64,000 nucleotides of DNA from Taenia hydatigena (GCA_036345935.2 JADWOT020000008.1:4691114-4755113), one strand, 5' to 3'. Counted from the stretch's first letter, positions 15,101 through 26,302 are shown. The notes: generated by a model from the letters alone, not told the origin. Numbers and translations are program-made.

Positions 15101-17925
15101 GGCCAACTGAGGCATTTTAGCGCATCGAGAAACAGGTGAAAAACCTCCAGGTGAAAAAAACCAGAGTCGCACTGTGTTGAGTGGAAGACGGTGTATAATG
15201 CCAGTATGTCCACGCCAATTTCGTCTCCATCATGATTGCCACGCTTCCGTTGTTACACGGAATGAAATGCACCGCATCGAAGCTCAAATATTGCAGACAG
15301 GTAGCAGCCACCGAGTTGCTGCATTTCGACCGATGCGCAAAATGTTAATTGAAATTCCCACCGTAACCGTAGGACATCACTCGCATCCGGTGAGGCTTGT
15401 CATGTCCCACCACGGACTTCCTCCTTCCCACTTTGAGGCAAAGACCGTGGCAGACAGAATTGACACACCTGTGCAAATGAAATTCCACCTATTTAATTTG
15501 ATAGATGTCTGAAGGTAACTAACCTCCAAACGCCTCTCACACCTTGGTTACTTTCAAAAGAAAGGAAATAAAAGCAGTTAAAGTAGTTTTTTGTGCCATC
15601 AATGGGGAGCATTGTGCCGATGTGGAGAGACATTAGCTCATCTTATGATGTCCATGTTGCTGCGCCATAAATTGTACCAAAGTGATCCAAATACGCCTTC
15701 CATGATTAAATTCAACCTTGCAGACGTTGTCTACGGTATGCGCCTCGGCTGACAGGCTTTACACGAGAACAACGCCTGGACTTATCACGATCCCCAATCT
15801 CCCTGCTCCGACTGCGGGCAGGCCGTAGCCGCTAACGTGGCGATGAGTGGCCTCGATTAGGGTCGCCTGTGACTCATCGGCGTGCGTAGGTGGATGGATG
15901 CGAAGGGTCACCTGCTGCGCAGGTCACGTGTCCTGGTTTTTTGGTCGGGCGGTGGATTGATTGAGTTGAGCTACAAACAAACAAACACAGCGAAGATGAG
16001 GCGATTGGTTGCCATTCGTACGGCTGGGAAATGCTACAAATTCTACCGCCCTCGCTCCATCCACCCCTACGTTCCCCTTCTAACTAACACCGACGTGATT
16101 TCCTCCTCCTTCCCCCCATTGCTCCAGCTTTTAGCGAAACAGAGAGGCAGATCAGTGGGGTGTTAAATCATAGAAGATGGAACCGTTAAGTGATAGGTTG
16201 AGACTCATTTGTAGCCAGTTCGTTGGGAAGGTAGACAAATCCACACACTAGTCGATGTCTGGATAGAGGGGGGAGGGTGGAGAGACATCAATTAACTATT
16301 AGCCATCTAGTCCATCATTCACCTTTGCAACTAGACTATGGACGGCGATAAACATGCACCTTCGTACACATCTTTAAAAACCGTCACTCAACCGGGAGTC
16401 GAGGAAAAGCTAAAATCAAAGGGCAACTCGGTAATATGAATGAAGACAAATGAGAGAAGGAGACCACTGCAGCTTATGAAGTAGTCGCCAAGGCTCCACG
16501 ATCCCCTGCATGCCCCTATTGCTCTGCTCTACTCCTCTGTACATCAGTCTTCAAGCGGCCGAGCAATGGTTCTGCAGCGGAAGGAATGAGCCACAGCAGA
16601 GTTACATGTCTCATTAGGTTGCAAGACATTTGGCTAGCTCCAGCAGCAACGTGCGCAAGCCAGCACCAAAGGCTCAGTGTATCCATCATGTGCTATCCCA
16701 CCTGACTCAAACACATTGCAAGTCGACATCGTCGACACACAGGCTGGCGGGTTGTGTGCGGGTGTGAGAGAGAGAGGGACAAGTACTGTACCGTGCAACA
16801 AAGAAACAGCTAGGTAAATTTGAGAATTCTCATCTAGCCATAGTTGACACCCTCCTACTTAAACATTGCTAGTAGCAATGACGTAACCAGATTGAAGCAG
16901 TGAGCACTCGAAATGCTCGCCACTGAAGGAATAGGATACGGAGAGGGGGAGGTGACAGTTACAGCCTCTTCGAGGGTCAAATGGTTCCAACGATGATACA
17001 ACAACTTTCAGAAACATGCTTACACTACGACGCGACATTGCACACTGTCGTTGTGATGATGCAAAGGGATCCGTTAAGCAGGCAGTTAGGTGAACTGGTA
17101 AATCGAGTCATCCCTCCCCAGATAGATACAGAGACGGAAAAAATGACGAATCCCCCCATCACTGCTTGCCACTTACTCATAACTCTACTAGCTTAATAAG
17201 CACGAGCGAAAATGAACTCTATTGCCTACTAGTGCATTCAAATGCGATTGGGGTCAAAACCCCACCTTCGTCTATGTTCCTCAAACTCGTCAATATGCAG
17301 TGAAGGCAAATCACTAGTATCACCAAAAGGACAGCGGAGACAGCATCTGCGGAGAAGGAAGTGAGTTTGTTTGGAAGCAAGAATTGTATTTCGCTGCAGA
17401 GAGTCACATGAGCTGCGATGCTTCAACAAGCAGCAAGCTTAGCCCAATCACAAAGTTCTACGATGACGCTACCACCCAATAAGGAGAGTCAGCCTTTCGC
17501 CACGTCATGTATACACAGCCAAAATCCCAATCAAATATGATCATCAAGATCCACCAAATAGACAGACACCATACCAAAACACAACCAATGGCGTTCGAGT
17601 GGACTAACTAAACAAAGCACTGCATATTAGAAAGTCAATGAATATTTTTTATTATTTCCAATTAACTGCATATTATGTGTACATAGTTGTAGCGGCCCGA
17701 GGCTCCTTTGAAGACAAAAGAAGGCAGAATGCTAGGGTAGAATATATATATTCCACGGACAGAGGGAAATAGGCTGCTGGCATAGCCCGGAGGCCAGCCT
17801 ACGCAGCTAGGGCAATACGGCCACCTCTGTGAACTTGACCGAAGCCGGTAGTTACAACTAAGTACTACATAGTAATTTATCAAAATTTGTTATAAAAGAA
17901 TAAAAATTATCAAATAAATATATAC
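9166..17925. other. Noncoding stretch with small repeats, no gene seen
   Basis: Contains a CTC-triplet microsatellite (10209-10228), a GA-rich tract (16761-16780), C-rich blocks and one dispersed-repeat copy (about 13405-13780). Open frames up to about 110 codons (for example 15174-15512, plus) have no splice or family support. Confidence 0.4.
13405..13780 (+). repeat. Dispersed repeat family, copy
   Basis: Matches 41085-41360 and 48460-48500 through GAGCTGTCCACGGTGCCTAC and GATGTCAGTTAAGTGAAC, then CGGTGACGTTTCCGTCAGGT as at 33490-33520. Heavily diverged, with no coding capacity. Confidence 0.55.
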
Positions 17926-17969
17926 AGTTGCATTCATTTTTAGCATATGTCAAAGTGAGCAAGCATATA

Positions 17970-19330
17970 ACCCTTTTCAAAGGTCAAGGCCAAATGACGC
18001 TATTATGAAGACCTGGATACCGACTCAGGTCCATGTTGAGGAACACTGACCCAATTATATAGCCCAGGTGTCGACCCTTGATATTAAGTTAGGTCGAGTT
18101 CAGGGTCAAATTATCTTACTAAGGAAAACATGTACCTATCAAGATCAAGTTCAAGGTCAGGCGACGTAAAATTTCAGCTCTAAACATCGGTCTGGGCCAA
18201 GTGAGTTCATGATATAGCACTGAATACCGGTCCTCGGCTGGTTTAACTGTCATCTCAGAGGTCATTGTAGTAAGCATACACTGCTTCAGTCCGGTTTTAA
18301 GGTTGAACAAATTCAGTAAGAGAATCGGATTACATCAGCGTAGAGCAAAAAATATCAGCCATTTTTAAGCTCGGATGGGTCACTATGGGACCCTTGTTGC
18401 GACTCAAAGTGGGATTAAGTGTTGAATGACTTCTTGATGAAGCTCTAGGTATCATTCCAAGTCGATGTCATCGTCAAATGACGTCATTATAAGGTCTCGA
18501 ACGTCGGTCAAACTTGAGTTTAAGGTCAAATGGCGGTAGAATGGAGCACGCGATATCGATTCTGGGCCTGGTTATCGGTCAGGTTCGATTTCAGGGTCAA
18601 ATAAGGCTACCACAGTGAGGATATGCCTGTTCAGTAAAAAATTTAAGATTTTTTGGCGCAAAGTCCGTTTCCTAATGTCAGCCCTGTTAGGTACTATGGC
18701 TAAGTGAGGGCATTATATAGCGCTAGTTACCGATCCAAATCAATATCCAGGGCAGATGAACGGGGATCAAGGTCAATTCTAAGGTCAGCTTGCGTAAAAC
18801 AAGGCTTCTTGACCGGGTTTAAGTTCATTTTGAGAGGCCATTGCAGAGCCCTAGGTACCGAGTTAAGTCAATTTCAAGGTTGCATGACATGTCATTCTTG
18901 ATCAAATTCAGGGTTAAATCGATAGACGATTTTAAGGCTAAGGCTGTTGATCTGGGCCCGTTCCAAGGTCAACTGACGCCACTATAGAATGGTAGATATT
19001 GATCCGTGTAGAGTTTAAGGTCAAATGACGTCTCGCCACAACTGTGGATGGCGATCTGGACCGATTTCAAGGTTACGAGACGTCATTGCAAAGTTCTAGA
19101 TATCAATCCAGGTCGATGTGAAGGTCAAATAGCTACCTTGCAGAGGTGCACATACCAACCCAGGTCAATGTGACGTCTTTACAATGCACTGGATATCTAT
19201 CTGTGTTGAGAGCAAAGGTAAAAATCGTCACGGTGGAGCCCCAGTTGTCAAGATGATGTTTAAGCTGGGATGGGTCTAACTACGTCTATATTGTTCAAGC
19301 TCGACGTCAAGGTTAAATGACGGGCACAAA
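17970..19330 (+). repeat. Degenerate tandem array with AGGTCA and TGACGTCA-like motifs
   Basis: About 1.36 kb of loosely repeated units, roughly 60-80 bases each, built on the pattern TCAAGGTCAAATGACGTCAT followed by a GATACCGATCCAGGTCGA-like segment. At least nine exact AGGTCA half-sites occur in one orientation (several as TCAAGGTCA), and AATGACGTC appears near 18479 and 19023. Units vary in length and sequence, so it is an old array. No ORF is maintained. The edges are sharp against AT-rich DNA on the left and C-rich DNA on the right. Confidence 0.7.
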
Positions 19331-19689
19331 GTGGAAAGTGCCCCACCCGGAAATTTATAGGCCAACCCACACCACTACCTCGCTTTCCCTACTCTCCCCT
19401 GTCCACGGACCCTTCCGCCCATCTGACTGCCTCCACTACCCTTCACCACGTCTTGCCAACCATCAAACCCTGTCGTTCCCCTCCCTCTCCCCGTCATCAC
19501 CATATCTCCCACACACAAATTAGCGAACACCCCTCTCATCACTCAATTCCCTTACCTCCACTTTGCGTCCCCTACTCATACCACTATAGCAGCCTCTCCC
19601 TACCTCCTCTGCATGTCCCACAGGCTATTGCTACCACTTTCCCTCTACAATCCCCCTCACTCTCAATACAACAACGTCACTTACAACTT
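19331..19689 (+). other. C-rich pyrimidine tract
   Basis: Strongly C+T-rich on the plus strand (CTTTCCCTACTCTCCCCTG, CCCTCCCTCTCCCCG and similar). Overlapping open frames here result from the biased composition and are not genes. Confidence 0.55.
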
Positions 19690-20062
19690 TCAAATACCTC
19701 AACAGCCTTCTCTCCCCGTCTCTGAAAGAGGGAGTAGGGAAAAAGTTTTCAATTTTTCCCGCTCGTTATACATTGAAAGAGCGTTGTCATGTGCCAAGTT
19801 CTACACCAGACCATGATTGCGGCCCCATGGAAGTGGTGCAGTCCACGCTACCAACTGCGCGCTACGCATTCCACCATACAACACTGCTCACAATAGAGCT
19901 GCTTCCTGCAAGCAGTTGTGAAGAAAGAGGCCGAGGAAGGAAGGGCGGGAGGCTTGAGGCAATTCTTTAAACAGATAAGAGGGTAACATCAATGGCACTT
20001 GGCTAGTGCGGTCTTTATACACAACTGTCAGGGCCATAATTAGAGCAAGGTAGCCCCCCTTC
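19690..20062 (+). repeat. Interspersed duplication, copy 2
   Basis: Partner of 8726-9165 in the same orientation. Shared order: ACAGCCTTCTCT, GTGCCAAG, GCGGCCCCATGG, GCTACGCATTCCACCATAC, CAAGCAGTTG, CTTGAGGCAATTCTTTAAAC and ACACAACTGTCAGGGCCATA. The purine tract is shorter here. Confidence 0.75.
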
Positions 20063-20835
20063 CCTCCGCTTTTAATGCATTCCATAACCTACGCCTTCCA
20101 ATATGTGTCCGCAATTCACCTGTGCAAAATGCAGTAAAACACAACATTGGCGTGACTATGATCCTAACCCTCTTTCCAATTTCAAAATAAAGAACTTATA
20201 CACCTGAATTGCAAAGGTTATCCGCAAAATTTGCGTATGCATTAATCTCCAGCCTCTCCCGGTTGCTGAAATGTTCACCTAACGTGCTTGGTTCTGGATG
20301 ACAGCAGACGTTAAATGGAGTTGAGTTGGCCTAATTCCACACACAAGGCTGATAACCGCAGCACCTTGTCAACGTTGTGTCATGCAAAACCGCTGCTCGA
20401 TGAACATGCCTTGAGTCGACCCTCACAACAGTCACCTGGTTGGTGCCTACATCGCTACACTCCCAGTCCTTCGATTCAAAACGCAAGTGGAAGAGTTGCC
20501 TTCTGCTGAATGACATTATTTTCGGATCCCGGTTCACTTTGAAAAGTACCTGACTTCTTGTGCCACGTAATCATGCTAGTACTGCACTAATTGCCATGCA
20601 AAAATAGCTTACCGAGGCAAAATAACCACCTGCGAGGCATGAGCTAAGACCACAATGGAGGGAGATGCACCATCTCAAAGAAAGTGCTGCTACACTTTCA
20701 TAATGGACGAAAAGTAAGAGTGAAGGACAGCTACTCATCATTGACACCGGGAAGTTGTACATGTCAGCCTTAAAAACGTAGAACAAAAGTGGGTAAAAAA
20801 TTGTCCCATTTACTAAAATCGCAATTCATATTTAA
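20063..20835. other. Region downstream of TSEN34, no gene seen
   Basis: Between the second duplication copy and the TSEN34 stop. It probably includes the TSEN34 3' UTR. The only polyadenylation-like hexamer seen near the stop is ATTAAA at 20831-20836. Confidence 0.4.
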
Positions 20836-21056
20836 TTACGTAGGCTGTACATCACCAGACGCAGTGTGGAAGCCCATCCAGTAGAGCGAGGTGTAGGCAA
20901 CACTATGGTCATCGTCTGTGCCAGTGGTGGCAAGAACGAGGGCTTTGCGAACGCTGTTGGCGATTCGCAGAGACGCCGAGAGGCGACTGAGGAAGATCGG
21001 TGCCTCAGGTGGACTCGCGATGACTATGTGACTCGCGTGGTAAAAGAGTGGATCGC
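20836..21056 (-). CDS. TSEN34: TSEN34 exon 6 (catalytic His and Lys, stop)
   Basis: The acceptor GTAG|GC restores a Gly codon with exon 5 and gives YQGDPLFYHASH. The exon holds the inferred catalytic His341 and Lys372 and the SVAYTSLYW motif that aligns with VVYTSLQWASL at the human C-terminus, then a short tail of about 14 residues before TAA. Confidence 0.92.
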
Positions 21057-24000
21057 CTACAATTACATGCAAATCAAAGACAGCAATGCCACCAACCGAG
21101 GAGGGAATCGAAAGACGCCATTCCTCTATTCGCGTGGGCATAGATCGGTCTAGACTCATGCATGCAAGTAAATGAAGTGATAAACAATCTTACATTAAAC
21201 GAGATTCTCTAGCATAGCCAACGTTGGCTTAACATAACACTTAATGAGTTTTGACCAGTTAAAAGTAGAGGCACTACAACCTGATTAATCAACTTCTATG
21301 AAAAAGAGGGTAACCACACCGGAAAAAGTCCGCTATACATTTCGTTGAGATGTTCGTGTAGCCGATTAACAGTTTGTTTGACTCTCGGTGTTGGCAAGAC
21401 GCCACACAGGGACTCCAACTATGCATCCCGTACGGACAGCCTCGTCTCCAAGTGGCTCCGGTGATCCAATCCCTTTCTGCCTGTTGGCAATGCATACTCT
21501 GCCCAAGTATTATGTCTACCTTCATCTTCAGGGAAGCCTGGTGGTGCTACATTGGTGGCAGTGGAAAGCAAACCCGCTTCTGCAGGATGAATACATTGTT
21601 TTCTACCGCTGAATGATGAGCCTTTTTTAAAGACTCTACTTAGGTCAGGAAGTGGACGAGCCTCACCAACCCTCGAAGGAGGGGGCCACTCGGACAATTC
21701 TCCCCCGTTTCAAAATGGGACATGCTGTCCACAAGCCATACACTTCCAACTAGGCGTTCCAAACTGGAGGCGAAATCGTTTGATAGTATGCAGAGACGCA
21801 TGCGTATCTTAGGCTGCAACTGGCATGAAGCACTAAGCACAGTCAAAATTTCTGTCCTGTAGAGTTGCTTTTCGAGAAACAGAGAACAGAGAGACATCTA
21901 CTTTGGTTACTCTTAGACTATCCGATTTTCCCGAAAGGAAGCATTCAAAATGGGAGAAAGTGCCAGAAAATTACTCCTAAACCTTACCGAACTACATAAT
22001 TGCAATTTAAACTTCGTTAAAAAGAGTTCCTGGGATGCAAGTGGGCAAATCGAAACGGAAATACAGTTCAATCCAGTGGAAGAGGAAAGTACCACCCATT
22101 CCTCCGACCCTTCCCACAAAATACCTCCCCAGAGAATTTTAGAAGGTCTTAGCAATGATGCACAGAAAATCCACATTCCCGTCGTAGTGAAGAAGGCTGA
22201 TTTTCCACAAAACTAAAAAGGTGTTTCAGAACAGACACCTAACTTCACCTACATTTGATGGTTCAACCTATAATCTAAACACTTCTACACCAAACACAAA
22301 CTCGAGGCAAATTCCACTTCCGCTAACAAGCAAACGGCTTCATTTTTCAACTGCCTGTTCCATTTCGAACGACTGTATAGTGCCTGTGTCAGGGGAAGGT
22401 AGTAATTCCCATCCTCCTTGCCTTCCATCCATGCAGATTATCTCACAATTAAGCTCTACTGCGGTATGGCGTCCTGTCTTGCATGAAGGCTAGCCCTAGA
22501 TGCTCCAAGTGCAGTTTCTCATTCACAACCTCTGGTTGCATCGAGTGAACCAATCTAAGTCACACAATTTTGCTTTCAGTGTACCACACAAACCCGCATA
22601 GACGAGGAGAGCATTGCCCTTTGAAGATGTGGTGGTCGTGATGGTGGGTACCTTCACCACTTCCTGAATGTAAGGCGCATCTGTGCTTGAGTGCCTCACC
22701 CTCGGAGTCGGAACATGACTAAAAGCTGTAGAACAGAGTTAGGCCCACTTCGTGGAGTTGATAGGCTCAAATCAACTACACCACATTCAACTACCAATTG
22801 ATGAAGTGAGGCTCATGAAATCGGAGAGAAGGAGTAGGAAATACACCAACTAATACCATACCAACGAACTGAGTCATATTTGTTCTTCCTAATCCATTTA
22901 CACCACTAATCACAGGCATCTTACAGGTCTCTAAAAGTTGCAAGTTACTAGAGCGACTAAAATCGAAAACCAGCTCAACTCTACCATTTCAAGTCAACGT
23001 GGAACAGTTCAGAGAGTTCAAATCGGATAAAAATGCATAATGCAGCAGTGGAATAGAGAGGGCTCACCCTGGTATACGAGGAAATCACCACCCATCTTGG
23101 ACGCTGAACAGGTGATGTAGAAGCCCCTGGACCAGAGATCATCAAAAACTTTGCACCTCACGATAGCATTTTCATTCCCCTCCGACCGCGACTTCGATGA
23201 AATCTCGAGGAGCCAAAGTGCTACTAAGGTAGGACAAAATATTAACAACCTTAAATCGCCACACCTTTCTCAATGCTGTCTCGAGCCGTATCAGGAACAG
23301 GGAGGGTCGTGTGTTCACCATCACGTCTCCACTCCAGGGGTGTCGGTCGGGGTCGATGGAGGGGGATGTACTTGGCCATCTGCGCGTCATCGGTGGGTGT
23401 GGTCGCCATCAATTCTTCTAGAGTTGGCAAAGGTTCATTGGCCTCGTCTGCTTGCTCCTTAACTTCTGCATCCTCATCAAAGTAATCCTCCTCCGAACAG
23501 TTCGACGTTGATGCCACCGTCGAGGCAACTTTTCGGCGTTTTCGGCGTTGTAGCTTCTTTAGGCGCTTTTTCGATAACTTCACCCCTTGAAACAAACATG
23601 CAAGTTCACGAATGGAAGTAGAATGGCGAAGAGGGCTTGATGATAAAAAGAGTACCGTTCTCGTCGTAAAGAACTATTTGATTCCCATCACCAGCACCAG
23701 TAGAACAGCTGTTGCCGGCCTTGGCAGCTTCTCGTGCCTTCCGCTTTTTTCTGCCCTTGAGAATTTCATCATAGTGGCTGAGCATTCGTTGGCGTTTCTG
23801 TTGCTTGTGAACTTCCATCTTGTGTTAAAAAACCTAATATGAAATTGGACATTCTAAAACGGGAAATCTTTCAAACAACGATTTTAAGAGTTCCCGCCTT
23901 AAGGAGCGAAGTGATACCTCGATAAAGGGCTTTTACATTAACAAAAGCATGGGGGTTATTGCATTTGTATGAATTTTCATGATTGTATGCTAGTAACTTA

Positions 24001-24853
24001 AGTGTCAAAAAGATTGCGCCAATGAGGTAAGTTGTCAACCAGATGAATGATTGCAATAGATATTTCGATACCCAATTCCCAAAACAATAAAAAACCAAAA
24101 CATCGCATGTTACTGGTTTTGAATAAATTAAAAGTTGCACAGACAACTAAGTGGACAGGAGCGGCAGTAATAACAGCTAGGTTCCTGCACCTGTGTTCAA
24201 AGAGGAGCTTACCCCGTACAAAAATCTAGGCAAGAGACTTACCGACTCGGCGTAGTGGAGAGCGAGCGTGGAATCGAATTGAGCAAGGGAGCGCGGAGAG
24301 GGTGGGTTAAGCGAACGAACAGGAAGAACGGAATCGATAGCGACGACGAGGTGGCGAAAAAGGAGGAGAGCGGTCTCTTCGAGGCTCAGGCGTAGTGGTA
24401 GACGAACAGCATATGCAGGAGCCTTCGTTGCCACCGTCGACGACGGTCCAAAGGTGGCAGCAGGCGAGACGGATAGGTGACCAACAATTCGATGTTCTCG
24501 ACGAAGCCGCTCCACATCTAGAAACGTCAAATGGATTAAACGTCGAATAGCATAAGCAGCTACCGCAAATGTTCACAAGCGATTGGCAAACAAATTTCCT
24601 ACGCTGTTGGAATAACCACAGTGACTACTGTGAATCAAGACTTATGAAGTTTAGTTTCCAGTTCGGCAACACATACAAGTGAGAGGAGACACCAAACCTA
24701 GCGACTCACTGATGCCTAGAAATGCAGCATATAAATAAGACATTAAACAAAAAATAGCTTACGCCTAGCTACCCAGACGAAAAATTCACCCCAAGGAGAC
24801 ATTTGGACAACAATTTCATCATCAGCGTGTTCTGATTCTGGGGTTTCAGCCAT
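20836..24853 (-). CDS. TSEN34: tRNA-splicing endonuclease subunit Sen34 (six exons, complete)
   Basis: Catalytic subunit of the nuclear tRNA-splicing endonuclease, which cuts pre-tRNA at the 3' splice site. CDS exons: 24763-24853, 24243-24517, 23656-23818, 23265-23585, 23068-23220 and 20836-21056. All junctions are GT-AG, phases agree throughout, and the sum is exactly 408 codons (407 aa; human is about 310, the excess being a charged linker). The N-terminus (FFVWVARHVERLRRE) matches the human VWGAEAVQALRE region. The C-terminal nuclease fold reads DLWSRGFYITCSASKMGGDF, then LVYQGDPLFYH, then NSVRKALVL. The inferred triad is Tyr333, His341 and Lys372, with the same 8- and 31-residue spacings as human Y247/H255/K286. 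Exons 3-4 code a Lys/Arg-rich coiled linker. The last intron (2,011 bases) hosts an antisense gene. An ATTAAA overlapping the stop could serve as a very close poly(A) signal. Identification is secure; exact splice ends are inferred. Confidence 0.93.
21365..21615 (+). repeat. Dispersed repeat family, fragment in TSEN34 intron 5
   Basis: Shares TGGCAATGCATACTCTGCCC, AAGTATTATGTCTACCTTCA and CAGGGAAGC with 38795-38855 and, more weakly, with 4785-4840. Lies in the TSEN34 intron just upstream of the nested antisense gene. Confidence 0.5.
21950..22624 (+). CDS. Nested antisense gene in TSEN34 intron 5, unknown function (three exons)
   Basis: Exons 21950-22186, 22230-22463 and 22580-22624 join in frame (79 + 78 + 14 residues = 171 aa plus TGA). 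Intron 1 is 43 bases, with a CTAAA branch-like motif and a TTTCAG end. Intron 2 is 116 bases and ends TTTTGCTTTCAG. The first part is a plausible helix (ARKLLLNLTELHN) followed by an acidic stretch. The middle is Ser/Thr/Asn/Pro-rich, and the end reads RIDEESIAL. No domain is recognised. A splice acceptor at 21917-21918, about 30 bases before the ATG, could be a trans-splice site or mark an upstream exon. The gene lies wholly within the last TSEN34 intron on the opposite strand. Evidence is frame and splice coherence only; no homolog is known to me. Confidence 0.55.
23068..23223 (-). CDS. TSEN34: TSEN34 exon 5 (nuclease fold, catalytic Tyr)
   Basis: Codes the first half of the conserved C-terminal nuclease domain, including DLWSRGF, GGDFLVY and the catalytic tyrosine near its 3' end. 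The donor is CAGG|GTGAGC. The acceptor is a tandem TAGTAG, so the exon can begin at 23223 or 23220 without shifting frame; the two products differ by one valine. Confidence 0.9.
24763..24853 (-). CDS. TSEN34: TSEN34 exon 1 (start codon exon)
   Basis: Starts with MAETPESEHADDEIVV and runs to VWVAR plus one base. The chosen donor, C|GTAAGC at 24762, gives phase 1 and restores the conserved VW..A..V..LR pattern with exon 2. An alternative donor six codon bases earlier (TGG|GTAGCT) would break that frame. The ATG is preceded by one base and a pyrimidine tract ending TTTCAG, so a 3' splice acceptor sits directly upstream. Confidence 0.88.
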
Positions 24854-24939
24854 TCTGAAAGTACAAAAGAGACAAGTATAAGCGCAAAAACACGCCATTA
24901 AAATCACACAAAACAAAGCAAAAGTAGGAAAACCAACTA
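24854..24939. promoter_or_regulatory. Short divergent intergenic region (TSEN34 / 74-aa ORF)
   Basis: Only 86 bases separate the TSEN34 ATG from the ATG of the plus-strand 74-residue ORF. On the minus strand it carries a pyrimidine tract (CTTGTCTCTTTTGTACTTTC) ending in AG one base before the TSEN34 ATG. No TATA-like box is obvious. It is probably a shared promoter or a pair of trans-splice acceptor regions; this is inference. Confidence 0.4.
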
Positions 24940-25164
24940 ATGGCCTTACAAGAAAACATGGATCCTGGCAAGTATATCAAATTTAGTTACGAGATGCCAA
25001 AGCACAACGAAGGTACTATTAACAATGTGAATCTGAGCAGTAGCAAAGATCTGTCAATGCGAAAAATTAGACGGTTAAAAAAGCGTATTCAGGCATTAGT
25101 ATCAGAAAAATTCCGACAGAACAATCCTAGTTATAACATAGATTTCGCGGCTCCCACATTCTAA
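24940..25164 (+). CDS. Small protein of unknown function, head-to-head with TSEN34
   Basis: Single-exon ORF of 74 aa with an in-frame TAG 15 bases before the ATG. It starts MALQENMDPGKYIKFSYEM, has a Ser/Asn-rich middle and a strongly basic helix (RKIRRLKKRIQALVSEKFR), and ends NPSYNIDFAAPTF. No known domain. The compact divergent arrangement and a composition unlike the surrounding AT-rich DNA argue that it is real. It could also be the first exon of a longer gene, since AT-rich DNA without clear ORFs follows. Confidence 0.45.
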   Translation: MALQENMDPGKYIKFSYEMPKHNEGTINNVNLSSSKDLSMRKIRRLKKRIQALVSEKFRQNNPSYNIDFAAPTF

Positions 25165-26302
25165 GGTCAAGTATAGTAGACACACGCAAATCGAAATCCC
25201 CAGAATGCACGCGACCCACTTAAAGTATCTACACTATATCAATATAATATTACATATAAGTTATCAGATTTATAGAATAATAATAATGACAACCTATTTA
25301 GTTTAATACTGCATACCTTGCCAACTTGGATTTGCTATAGGCTGATTCAAGGTATGGCACGGAAAGCTCTTACCACAGAATACCATTTATAGCTCAATTA
25401 TTGCTCAATATTTCCAATATATTGTTATGTATTTTAAATACGACTTAAATAAGTGCAATTTATCAATTTTTTGCTTACTTCCTGTATTTTTAAGTATCCG
25501 CATTTGGAGCATTATTCTAGTAATTTCGCAGTAAATAGTTATTAGTTCATGCACTTATTTTTCCATTTACAACACTTTTTACATTCACTGTGCGTTTGTG
25601 GACTGGTCGACTCACAACATATGGAGGTCTAGTACTAGAAACGCGATGGAGTTAATCCATGAAATTATTATTGTGGATGCAAATAATACAATATTGTAAA
25701 CATAGCTTGCATATGTGCGTTTTAAAATTCACCATATTAGCACTTTGAAATAGCCCCGCCTTTCCTCAGTATGATGCTACTAATAAAAGCTCGTTACGAC
25801 CAGCTCATAATCCATTTGCAGCAAGTTTAGCCCTCCCTTACTTTATGGTGCCACAAGGACTGCGCATTAAACCTGGCACACACATTTACCCTCTAAAGAC
25901 AGCTGCAGGTGTCTTTGCAAAATGGCTTTGCACTGGTTTTCTAGGGAGTTGGCAATGATTGTCATTTGTACACAAATAAGGCAAATTAATTTAAGCAGGG
26001 AGATGCTTTCAAACCCCTAATAAATTAGATCGACTATTTTTAGTTCTGCTTTAAACAGTTTTCTTCTAATTTTCACCTTGTAAATGGATGCAGGGGCATA
26101 AAAAGAACTCCGATAAGTAAAAGGAAGGAGTGTACTGCTTATTAAACAAATGCAACCTGCATGTCATCCATTTTGCCCATTTATAAATATACTTCCACTG
26201 TAAAACAACAAAAGAGGCGCTTTTTATGGTTTACGGTTCTCTGCGTCTGTCATTCTCTTGGGACTATTGTGTAAATTCAACAGAATGGCAAATTAAATCC
26301 AA
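25165..26302. other. AT-rich intergenic stretch, no gene seen
   Basis: Very AT-rich (runs of AATAATAATAATG and similar) between the 74-aa ORF and the 3' end of the minus-strand two-exon gene. No ORF, splice-bounded exon or repeat copy stood out. It probably holds the 3' ends of both flanking genes. Confidence 0.5.

Noticed and set aside
15174..15512. 112-codon plus-strand open frame
   Set aside because: His-rich, with no recognisable motif and no flanking splice signals with partner exons.
19317..19725. Overlapping Pro/Ser/His-rich ORFs
   Set aside because: Explained by the C-rich pyrimidine bias of the tract.
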